A DNA stretch of 64,000 bases from M3007 sp046329435. Lineage in GTDB: Bacteria; Bacteroidota; Bacteroidia; Chitinophagales; Saprospiraceae. The stretch is from positions 248,001-312,000 of the forward strand of contig JAXLUR010000002.1 in assembly GCA_046329435.1 (NCBI GenBank), read 5' to 3'. The stretch's first letter is position 1. Each line of letters starts with the position of its first letter. Made by a program: the position numbers and the translations under genes. Below, piece by piece: positions 1-8,252 of the stretch. The notes beneath the pieces were generated by a model that saw nothing but the letters and a program-made list of their open reading frames with translations, did no database searches and was not told the origin of the DNA.

Positions 1-677
1 GCCGGGAAGAATTTCGCGCCGGAGATATTGAAGAATTCACCAACGTGTTCAAGGTGATGAACCCGGACCTCCTGCTTTGCCGCATGGAACCCTCCGTCAA
101 CCTCGAACTGGAACTCACCATTACCAAAGGCCGCGGCTATCAGCCTGCCGATGACATGGTGCCGAAAGACGCTGCTATTGGCGTCATCCCGATCGACGCC
201 ATCTATACGCCCATCAAAAATGTGGCGTACAAAGTAGAAAATACCCGTGTCGGCCAGCGCACCGACTACGAAAAACTCACTATCGAAGTGAAAACCGACG
301 GCACCATCCACCCGGAAGATGCCATTCGCGAAGCCAGCCGTATCCTGATTCAGCACCTGATGCTGATCACCGACGACAATATCACTTTCGATACACCGCA
401 AAGCCGCGAGGAAAACGTGGTGGACGAGCATATTCTCCATATGCGCAAACTGCTCAAAACCTCGCTGGAAGATCTCGACCTCAGCGTACGCGCCTACAAC
501 TGCCTCAAGGCAGCCAAGATCAATACGCTGGCTGAACTGGTCAAATACGACACCCACGAACTGCTCAAATTCCGCAATTTCGGCAAAAAGTCGCTCGTGG
601 AAATCGAAGAACTCCTCCAGGAGAAAGGCCTCACTTTCGGCATGGACCTGGCGAAATACAAACTGGACGAAGAATAA
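1..677 (+). CDS. rpoA: DNA-directed RNA polymerase subunit alpha (5' truncated by window edge)
   Basis: This is the core RNA polymerase alpha subunit, which seeds enzyme assembly and, through its C-terminal domain, contacts upstream DNA and activators. The frame is open from base 3, so the N-terminus lies outside the window and about 224 residues are visible. The first visible residues (REEFRAGDIEEFTNVFKVMN) and the segment NLELELTITKGRGY belong to the N-terminal dimerisation/insert domain. The last 75 or so residues (SLEDLDLSVRAYNCLKAA, then FRNFGKKSLVEIEELL) are the helix-hairpin-helix C-terminal domain. Followed by rplQ as in the usual alpha operon, but after an unusually long 158-bp spacer. 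Confidence 0.97.
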   Translation, partial: REEFRAGDIEEFTNVFKVMNPDLLLCRMEPSVNLELELTITKGRGYQPADDMVPKDAAIGVIPIDAIYTPIKNVAYKVENTRVGQRTDYEKLTIEVKTDGTIHPEDAIREASRILIQHLMLITDDNITFDTPQSREENVVDEHILHMRKLLKTSLEDLDLSVRAYNCLKAAKINTLAELVKYDTHELLKFRNFGKKSLVEIEELLQEKGLTFGMDLAKYKLDEE

Positions 678-686
678 TGATGGCTC

Positions 687-760
687 GCCGATGATGAATG
701 GTGAGTTGTGTACGAACCATTCATCATTGGCATCCCGTCAATTATCGATAATTATTTTTT
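687..760 (+). terminator. Two inverted repeats in the rpoA-rplQ spacer
   Basis: The first arm at 687-702 pairs with 716-731 (16 bp, one mismatch, 13-nt loop). It is followed by the perfect palindrome AATTATCGATAATT at 740-753 and a T run at 755-760. The second element resembles a weak intrinsic terminator; the first could be a processing or attenuation hairpin. The role is inferred from structure only. Confidence 0.5.
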
Positions 761-814
761 CACAAAAGCGCAGTAACCGTCGAGCGTCTTTCACGGGCTT
801 GCCCCGGTGCTGCC

Positions 815-828
815 ACCTAAACTTAGGT
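815..828 (+). promoter_or_regulatory. Palindrome directly upstream of the rplQ start
   Basis: ACCTAAACTTAGGT forms a 6-bp stem with a 2-base centre and ends 7 nt before the rplQ ATG, where it could mask or shape ribosome loading. No recognised family; could be chance. Confidence 0.3.
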
Positions 829-835
829 ACATCTC

Positions 836-1513
836 ATGCGACACGGAGATAAAGTAAACAACCTCGGACGCACCGCGTCTCACCGCCGCGCCCTGCTGGC
901 CAACCTGGCAAACGCCCTTATCGAACACAAACGCATCAACACCACCCTGGCAAAGGCCAAAGCCCTTCGCCGCTACGTGGAGCCTCTGGTGACCAAAGCC
1001 AAAGACAATACCACACACTCCCGTCGCGTGGTATTCAGCTATCTGCAGAACAAAGACGCCGTCAAGGAACTGTTCAGCACTGTGGCTGCCAAAATCGGCG
1101 ACCGTCCGGGTGGTTATGTACGCATCATCAAACTCGGCTTCCGCCGGGGCGACGGCGCCGAAGTAGCCATGATCGAGTTTGTGGATTTCAATGAAACCTA
1201 CAACCCGAAAGCCGGTAAAGACGCCAACAAGAAGAAAACCCGTCGCGGCAACAAAAAGCCCACGGAATCCAAAGTCAGCGCTAAAGTAACCGAAGCCAAA
1301 GCCGCCGCTGCTGCTGCGCCGGTCGTGGAGGAAGAAGTCGCCCCGGTCGTTGAAGAAACCGTGGCCGCCATCGAGGAAACGCCCGCCGTTGAAGAAACCG
1401 TAGCCACCGTTGAAGAAACGGTTGCTGCTGTGGAAGAAGCGCCTGCCACCGAGCCCGAGGCCCCCGCTGCCGAAGAAACGACGGAAGAAGAAAAGAAAGA
1501 CGAAGAAGCCTGA
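836..1513 (+). CDS. rplQ: 50S ribosomal protein L17 with long acidic C-terminal extension
   Basis: L17 is a structural protein of the large ribosomal subunit near the exit tunnel. Residues 1 to about 120 carry the conserved core (MRHGDKVNNLGRTASHRRAL, then GGYVRIIKLGFRRGDGAEVA). A Lys/Arg-rich stretch (about 125-150) and then an Ala/Val/Glu tail to residue 225 follow, with recurring VEETVA-type units and a terminal EEEKKDEEA. The bacterial core is usually about 115-130 residues, so nearly half of this protein is tail; Bacteroidota L17 often carries extensions. The tail looks disordered and its role is unknown. Last gene of the alpha operon, closed by a hairpin at 1547-1578. Confidence 0.96.
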   Translation: MRHGDKVNNLGRTASHRRALLANLANALIEHKRINTTLAKAKALRRYVEPLVTKAKDNTTHSRRVVFSYLQNKDAVKELFSTVAAKIGDRPGGYVRIIKLGFRRGDGAEVAMIEFVDFNETYNPKAGKDANKKKTRRGNKKPTESKVSAKVTEAKAAAAAAPVVEEEVAPVVEETVAAIEETPAVEETVATVEETVAAVEEAPATEPEAPAAEETTEEEKKDEEA

Positions 1514-1546
1514 TTTTCCGGGCCAATCGATTTCAAAATACCATAC

Positions 1547-1578
1547 GAGAGTCGCTCCGAGTGTTCGGGGCGGCTCTC
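1547..1578 (+). terminator. Hairpin after rplQ
   Basis: A 14-bp stem (1547-1560 with 1565-1578, GAGAGTCGCTCCGA and TCGGGGCGGCTCTC, two G.T pairs) closes on a 4-nt loop 34 bp after the stop codon. The downstream T-run is poor, so termination is inferred from stem strength and position. Confidence 0.6.
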
Positions 1579-1679
1579 ATCGTTTCATGGGAGGGAGGTG
1601 GGATGGGAACGCGGAGGCGGCGGGAAAATCGACGTTGATCTATGTTGCAGCTTTGCTTCAACGCCAAGGATGCAGATTT

Positions 1680-1826
1680 TACCGATGTTGCATCCCTCCG
1701 GGACGATTTAACTTGTGCAATCCCTTTTGGCTACCGATGTTTCGTCTCTACGGGACGGGGGGCAAGATTGCATTTCCCGAATTTTCAGAGATAAAAGGTG
1801 AGGAGTGCTTCGTCCTAAAAGGACGG
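1680..1826. repeat. Degenerate short repeats with hairpin cores
   Basis: Two 26-bp near-copies start at 1680 and 1732 (common core TACCGATGTT, then C-TC-CT-CGGGACG), spaced 52 bp apart. A third, more diverged copy of the 3' half is at 1809-1826, where CGTCC and GGACG flank TAAAA. Each copy can form a small hairpin. They lie in a 783-bp gene-free stretch (1514-2296) and look like a family of interspersed palindromic intergenic repeats; genome-wide copy number cannot be seen here. Confidence 0.55.
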
Positions 1827-2003
1827 AGGGGTCAGGTATGGATGTTCTGCGAACGACGGTGAGTAATACTGAGGCAGATTTTCATCCCGGAGCGTAACAT
1901 TGGAAACAGAAAGCGATAGCGCAATTAACGGAGCCTCGAAGGGCCGCACATCGCTCAGGCACAGAGGTTAGTTGCAGGAAAAACATCCTGCCCAAAGGGC
2001 AAT

Positions 2004-2139
2004 AAAAAAAACAGGGCACACATCAGAAACTGACGGCACCCTGTATAACCCCAAAAAACCAAATGAAAACAATCTTAAATATAACGCTCTATAATTGAGC
2101 GGAAATTTGCTGTGTTGTGGTTCGTTTTTCAACGATAAC
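2004..2139 (-). ncRNA. Candidate small RNA of about 135 nt, minus strand
   Basis: On the minus strand a good promoter (2144-2174) is followed about 100 nt later by an intrinsic terminator. Its basal stem pairs ACAGGG (2011-2016 on the plus strand) with CCCTGT (2039-2044), and an apical TCAG/CTGA stem lies at 2023-2033. The run of eight A at 2004-2011 gives a U tract in the transcript. A further hairpin, CGCTC/GAGCG, lies at 2085-2101. No reading frame of useful length lies between promoter and terminator, and no minus-strand gene is nearby for the terminator to serve. I do not recognise an Rfam family; a 6S-like or lineage-specific regulatory RNA is possible. Confidence 0.5.
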
Positions 2140-2143
2140 GACA

Positions 2144-2174
2144 CAAAGATAAGGTCGTTTTCTGACTCCGCAAT
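2144..2174 (-). promoter_or_regulatory. Sigma-AB-type promoter, minus strand, for the candidate RNA
   Basis: On the minus strand the -33 ATTG (plus 2171-2174) is separated by 19 bp from the -7 element TATCTTTG (plus 2144-2151), which matches TAnnTTTG. The predicted transcript start is near 2137-2139. Confidence 0.5.
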
Positions 2175-2256
2175 AGTTGTTTAAAAAAATTTTTTTGCTC
2201 CGTTAACGTACACGCGTAATCAGATTGTGGATAAAACGAAAAGTACCTAAAAGCCG

Positions 2257-2264
2257 TATCTTCG
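2257..2264 (+). promoter_or_regulatory. Probable -7 element of the lipoprotein gene
   Basis: TATCTTCG, one mismatch from TAnnTTTG, lies 33 bp before the ATG at 2297. It argues against starting the protein further upstream. No convincing -33 is seen. Confidence 0.35.
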
Positions 2265-2296
2265 TCTGCCCGCTACAGCATAAATCAGGGATTTCC

Positions 2297-2614
2297 ATGA
2301 TCTTCAGACTAATCCGCTATCTCGGCGCTCTTCTATTAATGCTCCTGACTGGCTGGGCCTGCGGCCCGGATACCGAAACGATCGTGCAAACCAAAGTGGC
2401 CGAAAGGGTAGGGGAGTTTCGCGCTAAACGACAGGCGGAATGTCAGCTGCGACTGCTGACCCGGGCAGAAAAAATGGCGGATTCCCTGCTTATCCAGGAA
2501 GCGATCAACGACTTGAACGACTCCCTGGCCCGGAGCCGCCCGGGCCGCCCTGACCGCCCGGCGGCAGTGCCTCCTATTGATTCAAGTTCGGTAAAACCAC
2601 TTTTTGAGCAGTAA
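2297..2614 (+). CDS. Small predicted lipoprotein, unknown function
   Basis: A 105-residue protein. The ATG at 2297 is chosen because it gives a compact signal peptide (MIFRLIRYLGALLLMLLTGW) ending at a candidate lipidation Cys22; the lipobox GWAC is non-standard, with Trp before Ala. The mature part is charged and helix-prone (TKVAERVGEFRAKRQAECQL) with a Pro/Arg-rich end (RPGRPDRPAAVPP). No family recognised. Ends 22 bp before the large outer-membrane protein gene and is probably co-transcribed with it. Confidence 0.6.
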   Translation: MIFRLIRYLGALLLMLLTGWACGPDTETIVQTKVAERVGEFRAKRQAECQLRLLTRAEKMADSLLIQEAINDLNDSLARSRPGRPDRPAAVPPIDSSSVKPLFEQ

Positions 2615-2635
2615 ATTCACGGCAAGGCAACGGTA

Positions 2636-5600
2636 ATGGCATCGGTGACGCCATGTCATGGTTGCCTGTTGATGCGTCCGATGTTCTGCTGCCGAACCGA
2701 TAACATAAACTGCTTTCGGCCCTTGTTGTCGAAACAGGGCCGGGCGCTGTTATACAGCCTGATAATATGGTTAGCTGGCGCCTTGCCGGCTTTCGGACAA
2801 TGGACCAACCTGCACAGCGCGGTTGTCGATGCAAGACTGCCCGAACAACCCCTCGATTCCCTGAGCATTTTGCCGCCTCTGCTCGTCATTCAGGACCTTG
2901 AAAGCGGCCTGTTGCTCGACGCCCGCTTTTTTTCCATACGCAACACCCGCCTGCTGATCGACACTGCGGCCTTGCACGCCACTTGTCCTGCCTGTAACCG
3001 GCTCCTGCTCAGTTACCGCGTTTTGCCTTATGACCTGGCCGCACCCTTCCATCGCCTCGATACGATGCTGATTCGCCGACCCGGCGCTGCCGACGACGAT
3101 ATTCGTTATGATTATTCGCCGTATGCTCCTCCGAAAAATGTCTGGGAGAACTCCACTTTGCGCTCGGCAGGGGCCTATACACGCGGCCTGTCTTTCGGCA
3201 ATAACCAGAACCTGGTTTTTAATTCCAATCTTAACCTGCAACTCGACGGAAAGCTGGGCAATGATCTGGAACTGAGCGCCGCCCTGTCAGACAATTCCAT
3301 TCCACTTCAACCCGACGGCACTACCCGGCAATTGCAGGAGTTTGACCGCATTTACATCCAGTTGCGCCGCAAAAATGTGGCGCTGACGGCCGGCGATTAC
3401 GATTTGACCCGCCCGCAAGGCTATTTTTCCAGTTATTTTAAACGCCTGCAGGGCGGGATGGTGAATGGTTGGCAGGCCTTGTCCGGAAATGCCCGTGACA
3501 CGTTGATCTACCGGGGGACAGCAGCAGTTTCCAAAGGGAAATTTGCCCGGCAAAGTATTCAGGGGCAAGAGGGCAACCAAGGCCCCTATCGCCTGCAAGG
3601 CGCAGAAGGCGAACGTTTTATCATTGTACTCGCCGGTACGGAAAAGGTTTTTCTCGACGGACAATTGCTGCGCCGCGGCCTTGATGACGATTACGTGATC
3701 GACTACAACCTGGGTGAAGTTTCCTTTACCACCCGCCGCCTCATTACCAAAGACAGTCGTATTATCGTGGAATTCGAGTACGCCGTTCAGGCATACCTGC
3801 GCGCAACGCTTGCAGCCAACACCGAATGGCGGATGCCTGCGGGTCGCGTTTACCTCAACCTGTACAACGAACAGGACAGTCGGAACAGCGGCGGCGCCCA
3901 GGATTTGTCGGTCAACGAACGCTACCGACTGGCGCAGGCCGGCGACAGCCTGGCCAACGCCTATGCTTCGGGCATCGATACCCTGTCGGACTACGACCCG
4001 GCAAGGGTGCAATACAAAGCGCTGGATACACTTGTATGCGGTACGCTTCGGACCATTTTGGTATATTCCGTCAGCACGGACAGCGCCCGCTATGCCGCGC
4101 GTTTTACCGAGGTGCCACAGGGGCAGGGCAACTACGTTCAGGCCTTTACGGCAGCCAATGGCCGGGTGTACCGCTGGGTGGCGCCCGACCCGGTGACCTG
4201 CCAGCCAGGAGGAAATTTCGAGCCGGTAGTCAAACTGATCGCCCCGGAGTCGCGCCTGTTGTATAGCGTCGGCGCAGATTACCGGTTGTCGCCCAGTACC
4301 CGTATGAGTGCCGAAGCGGCGTTGAGCAAGTATGACCTGAATCGGTTTTCGCCGCTCGACAGCCGGGATGATGCGGGCGGCGCCCTGTTTGTTCAGGCGC
4401 AGCAACAAATTTTTCCTTCAAACAAACAGGGCTGGCAGGCGCGTTTGAAAGGGCAATATGAGTATGCCGGCCAAACTTTTACCCCCCTGAATCCGTACCG
4501 GCCCGCTGAATTTGTACGTGACTGGAACCTCGGTTCCGGCACTGCCAGGGCTGCCGAGCAGCTGGCCCGAGGAGAGTTGTTTTTTGAAAAAAAAGGGTGG
4601 GGGAGCGGCCGATATGAATTCGGCGCCTTCGATCGGGAGCATATTTACAAAGGGCGAAAACAATTCGGCCAGATACGCGCAGGCCGGAATGGTTTTGAAC
4701 TTATCGCCGAGTGGAACGAGTTGCGCAGCAATGCAACGCTGGAAGAAACCCGCTTTTCCCGCCCCAAATTTGAATTTACCAAAACCTTTTTTTCCCAAAA
4801 AGACAGTACGCAAGTCAGCCCCTTGCTCAAAATCGGTCTGTACGCCGAGCGTGAAAAAAACGAACGCCGCGACCCCTCAGCCGATACGTTGACCCGTGCA
4901 GGCTTTTGGTACGACCTGGCCCGTATTTATATCCAAATGCCCGATGAACAACGCGCATTCCAGATCGGAGGCAGTTTTACGCACCGCTCCGATTTTGCCC
5001 CTTTGCAGTATTTTTTTCGTCAAAATACCGCTGCCGAGGAGATGAACATCAACGGACGCTGGCGACCCGTTTCCGTTTTGCCGCGCCCGACCAGCCACCA
5101 GTTGTTGTGGAACCTCAGCTGGCGCCGCCTGCGCATCATTGCTCCCGAACTGACCGGCGAAGAGGGGCAAAATACTTATTTGGGCAGGGTCGATTACACC
5201 TTTTCTGGCTGGAAAAACGCGGTAAACCTCACGACCGGCTATGAAATCGGCTCGGGACAAAGCCCGAAACTGGAGTTCAGTTACGTGAAGGTCAACCCTG
5301 GTGAGGGGCAATATACCTGGGTGGATCGCAACCGCGACAGCATTTTACAGGTAGATGAGATGGAAATCGCGGTCTTTCAGGATCAGGCCAATTATGTGCG
5401 TGTGGCCGTTGCGACGACCGATTATATTCGTACGAACAACGTGGTTTTTAACCAAAACCTTCGACTGGAGCCCCGCATCCTTTGGGTCAGGTCAAAAAAA
5501 GGCTGGCAGCGTGCGGCCCGCTTGCTGTCGACCCAGAGCACCCTCCAGATCAACCGGCGGGTGTATGCGGGAGCAGAGGGGGTTTCTCCCTGGAATCCGT

Positions 5601-6310
5601 TCGATCTGTCGGTAGCCGACACGGCCCTGGTGACTGTCAGTTCGAGCCTGCGCAACACATTCTTTGTCAACCGGGCCGACCCCTCCTGGGAGATTTCGTT
5701 TAGCCAGGGCGACAGCAGAAGCAGGGTGGCGCTCACCACGGGTTTCGAGAGCCGCCAGATTGCCGATTGGTCGGTACACGGGCGCCTGGGTCTGGGCGCC
5801 CGATGGAGTGCCGAACTGGACGCCGAACTGAACAAAAAAAACGCTGACAATCAGGTGTTTGCCAGCCGCGACTATCGGCTGAACGGCTGGCAGGCAGGGC
5901 CCAGGCTGAACTGGCAGCCTGTTCGTTCGTTTCGTTTATCCGTACTTTTTTCAGGGCAAAAACTGCTCAATAGCCTGCCTTCCGCAGAAGAAGCAACGCA
6001 AAGCAACTGGAACATGGAACTGAGCTGGAACCCTGCCGGGAAACCCAACAGCGCGGGTTTCCGTCCATCAACCTCGATGCGCCTGAAAGCCACTTATGCC
6101 GACGTTCGCTACACCGGAGAAGCGAATACACCCGTTGCCTATGCCATGCTGGAAGGTTTGCAAAACGGCCGCAATTATTTGTGGAGCCTGACGTTTGATC
6201 GGCAATTGTCGAAATCGCTGCAGCTCAACCTGAGTTACGAAGGCCGCAAAACCGGCGAGTTTGGCCGCCTGGTGCATGTCGGCCGGGCACAGGTTCGGGC
6301 AGTATTCTGA
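2636..6310 (+). CDS. Large outer-membrane beta-barrel-like protein, unknown function
   Basis: The open frame gives 1224 residues with a signal peptide (LLYSLIIWLAGALPAFGQ) ending near residue 55; the true start may be Met13 or Met16, giving a normal N-region. The mature protein begins with a domain rich in short beta motifs (GLSFGNNQNLVFNSNLNLQL, then LSAALSDNSIPLQPDG and LTAGDYDLTRPQGYF). It continues as several hundred residues of alternating aromatic/polar strands and ends with a strand finishing in Phe (HVGRAQVRAVF), typical of barrels inserted by BamA. The N-terminal motif is vaguely SprA-like, but I would not assign it to that translocon family. Four Cys occur in the first 26 codons, unusual for a signal region. 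Confidence 0.65.
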   Translation: MASVTPCHGCLLMRPMFCCRTDNINCFRPLLSKQGRALLYSLIIWLAGALPAFGQWTNLHSAVVDARLPEQPLDSLSILPPLLVIQDLESGLLLDARFFSIRNTRLLIDTAALHATCPACNRLLLSYRVLPYDLAAPFHRLDTMLIRRPGAADDDIRYDYSPYAPPKNVWENSTLRSAGAYTRGLSFGNNQNLVFNSNLNLQLDGKLGNDLELSAALSDNSIPLQPDGTTRQLQEFDRIYIQLRRKNVALTAGDYDLTRPQGYFSSYFKRLQGGMVNGWQALSGNARDTLIYRGTAAVSKGKFARQSIQGQEGNQGPYRLQGAEGERFIIVLAGTEKVFLDGQLLRRGLDDDYVIDYNLGEVSFTTRRLITKDSRIIVEFEYAVQAYLRATLAANTEWRMPAGRVYLNLYNEQDSRNSGGAQDLSVNERYRLAQAGDSLANAYASGIDTLSDYDPARVQYKALDTLVCGTLRTILVYSVSTDSARYAARFTEVPQGQGNYVQAFTAANGRVYRWVAPDPVTCQPGGNFEPVVKLIAPESRLLYSVGADYRLSPSTRMSAEAALSKYDLNRFSPLDSRDDAGGALFVQAQQQIFPSNKQGWQARLKGQYEYAGQTFTPLNPYRPAEFVRDWNLGSGTARAAEQLARGELFFEKKGWGSGRYEFGAFDREHIYKGRKQFGQIRAGRNGFELIAEWNELRSNATLEETRFSRPKFEFTKTFFSQKDSTQVSPLLKIGLYAEREKNERRDPSADTLTRAGFWYDLARIYIQMPDEQRAFQIGGSFTHRSDFAPLQYFFRQNTAAEEMNINGRWRPVSVLPRPTSHQLLWNLSWRRLRIIAPELTGEEGQNTYLGRVDYTFSGWKNAVNLTTGYEIGSGQSPKLEFSYVKVNPGEGQYTWVDRNRDSILQVDEMEIAVFQDQANYVRVAVATTDYIRTNNVVFNQNLRLEPRILWVRSKKGWQRAARLLSTQSTLQINRRVYAGAEGVSPWNPFDLSVADTALVTVSSSLRNTFFVNRADPSWEISFSQGDSRSRVALTTGFESRQIADWSVHGRLGLGARWSAELDAELNKKNADNQVFASRDYRLNGWQAGPRLNWQPVRSFRLSVLFSGQKLLNSLPSAEEATQSNWNMELSWNPAGKPNSAGFRPSTSMRLKATYADVRYTGEANTPVAYAMLEGLQNGRNYLWSLTFDRQLSKSLQLNLSYEGRKTGEFGRLVHVGRAQVRAVF

Positions 6311-6322
6311 CATAAAATCGTG

Positions 6323-6330
6323 TATTTTTG
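6323..6330 (+). promoter_or_regulatory. -7 element of the SpoIIM-family gene
   Basis: TATTTTTG, an exact TAnnTTTG match, 33 bp before the ATG at 6364. It overlaps the start of the longest open frame (TTG at 6328), which is therefore not the translation start. Confidence 0.5.
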
Positions 6331-6363
6331 CTGTTCCCCACGAACACCTCTGGGCGCCGGAAA

Positions 6364-8223
6364 ATGAAGGAAACCAAATTCATAGAACAGAACAAGGATA
6401 AATGGGCCGAGTTTGAAACGCTTCTGCGCGACAACCAGCGCGACCCCGAGCGGCTCAACGACCTGTTTATTCAAATCACCGACGATCTGTCGTATGCCCG
6501 TACGTTTTATCCCAACCGTTCGGTGCGTATCTATCTGAACAGCCTGGCGCAGCGCGTATTTCACAATGTTTACCGGGGTAAACGCTTCCCTGCCAGCCGT
6601 TTTCGCCGTTTCTGGACCGACGACCTGCCCCGGGTGATGTGGGAATCACGTATGGCGCTGTTGTTGGCGTTCAGCATTTTTGTACTGGCGTTTGCCATCG
6701 GCGTCATATCGAGCATCCTGAACCCTGATTTTGCCCGAATCATACTTGGCGACGATTATGTGGAAATGACGCTGACGAATATTCAGAACAACGACCCCAT
6801 GGCTGTGTACAAGGAAAATGCGCCTTTGGGCATGTCAGTCGGCATCGCTGCCAACAACCTGTTCGTGGCCTTGCGAGTGGCTATATTTGGCGTACTGGCC
6901 TCTATCGGAACCGTATTTATGTTGCTGTACAACGGCATCATGGTGGGGGCGTTCCAATATTTTTTTATTGAAAGAGGGCTGTTCTGGGAGTCATTTCTCA
7001 CCATTTGGATACACGGAACCCTTGAAATCAGCGCTATTATTATTGCCGGCGCTGCCGGGCTGGTTGCGGGTTCGGGGCTGTTGTTTCCCGGCACCTACCG
7101 GCGGGCGCAAGCCTTTCAATTGTCGATGCGCAAGGGGCTGAAAATCTTTATCGGATTGATTCCGATTTTTATCCTCGCGGCTTTTTTTGAAGGCTTTTTG
7201 ACGCGTTACACCCAAACGCCGGGCTTTATACGCGGGCTTTTTATCCTCTGCTCGCTTTTTTTCGTGCTGTGGTATTTCGTATGGCTGCCCTGGCACAAGG
7301 CCCGCAGCGGCGCTTTTTCGGGCGAAGAATCGGGCAAACAGTTGCCCCCCGACCGCCCCGATGCCATCAATTTCAGGGCCATCAAAAACGCCGGTGAAAT
7401 TCTGGCCGACACCTTTACCATTTTAAGCCGGCACCCTCGCACCACCTTGTTTGGTCTATTGGGCGCAACAGCCTTGTTTCTTCTGCCAGCCTTTCTGCTG
7501 TCGCCCGATATCCCGGCTGAAACCTTCAGTTTTTCAGGCTCCTGGCTTGGCGTGCTCGACGGGGTGGACGAAATGATGGGCACCGATAAAATGCCCTGGC
7601 TTTTTGCTGCCCAAATGGTCATCTGCATGCTGATCGCCATGGCTGCATTTCGCGCTGTGCGTCAGGAAATGCCGGCCGACCTGTCAGCGGAGTATTCCGG
7701 CGTAAATCCGTGGTTGAGTGCGCTGGTTTTGCTGGCGCCCATGCCCTTTTTTCTTTGGGTTTTCCGCATCGATGCCAATATGCTGACCTGGTTGCTTATC
7801 TGGTTTGTCTATCCCTTCCTTGCGTTGTGGAGCGCTGTAATATCGTTTGAAACCCTGAATCCGCTGAACGCCCTGGGGCGCACTTTTTCGCTGATTCGCT
7901 GGGGCGAAGCGATTTTGCTCGGTTTTCTGGTCAGCAGCCTGGGCGTATTGCTCTACTGGTTTCTCGACTCCGAGATATGGGACATGGTGCTGCGCTTTTT
8001 CAGCTGGCTGGTGCCTTCTGGCGAAAACAACATGCGCAATTTCACCGTTATCGCAACCGCCATCTCGGCCGGGATCGTGACCTATTTCATGCTCCTGGCT
8101 TTGCTGCTCGGCGGGGCGCTGCAATATTTTTCAGGCCGGGAGGTCAATGATGCAGCGCAATTGCGCGAAGACATCAACCGAATTGGTACTGCCCGGCAGA
8201 TCAGGGGACTGACCCGGGAATAA
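6364..8223 (+). CDS. Stage II sporulation protein M (SpoIIM/DUF95) family membrane protein
   Basis: A 619-residue polytopic membrane protein. The N-terminal cytosolic helix region (residues about 1-85) includes DLSYARTFYPNRSVRIYLNS. The SpoIIM-type membrane domain follows, with SVGIAANNLFVALRVAIFGV, the glycine-rich LLYNGIMVGAF, and the signature IWIHGTLEISAIIIAGAAGL. A second membrane half (about residues 360-590) looks like the glycerophosphoryl-diester/DUF-type fused halves seen in Bacteroidota. These bacteria do not sporulate, and the family's role there is unknown. It precedes a DUF4129 protein; RDD, SpoIIM-like and DUF4129 genes commonly cluster with MoxR/DUF58 genes in this phylum. The RDD member here is 14 kb away. 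Confidence 0.8.
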   Translation: MKETKFIEQNKDKWAEFETLLRDNQRDPERLNDLFIQITDDLSYARTFYPNRSVRIYLNSLAQRVFHNVYRGKRFPASRFRRFWTDDLPRVMWESRMALLLAFSIFVLAFAIGVISSILNPDFARIILGDDYVEMTLTNIQNNDPMAVYKENAPLGMSVGIAANNLFVALRVAIFGVLASIGTVFMLLYNGIMVGAFQYFFIERGLFWESFLTIWIHGTLEISAIIIAGAAGLVAGSGLLFPGTYRRAQAFQLSMRKGLKIFIGLIPIFILAAFFEGFLTRYTQTPGFIRGLFILCSLFFVLWYFVWLPWHKARSGAFSGEESGKQLPPDRPDAINFRAIKNAGEILADTFTILSRHPRTTLFGLLGATALFLLPAFLLSPDIPAETFSFSGSWLGVLDGVDEMMGTDKMPWLFAAQMVICMLIAMAAFRAVRQEMPADLSAEYSGVNPWLSALVLLAPMPFFLWVFRIDANMLTWLLIWFVYPFLALWSAVISFETLNPLNALGRTFSLIRWGEAILLGFLVSSLGVLLYWFLDSEIWDMVLRFFSWLVPSGENNMRNFTVIATAISAGIVTYFMLLALLLGGALQYFSGREVNDAAQLREDINRIGTARQIRGLTRE

Positions 8224-8252
8224 AAGCCTGAAAACAAGATTTTTACAAAAAC

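Noticed and set aside
1410..1862. Plus-strand frame of 150 codons running out of the rplQ tail
   Set aside because: Overlaps rplQ in another frame; Lys/Arg-Pro composition results from the GAAGAA repeats, and the rest runs across the terminator hairpin.
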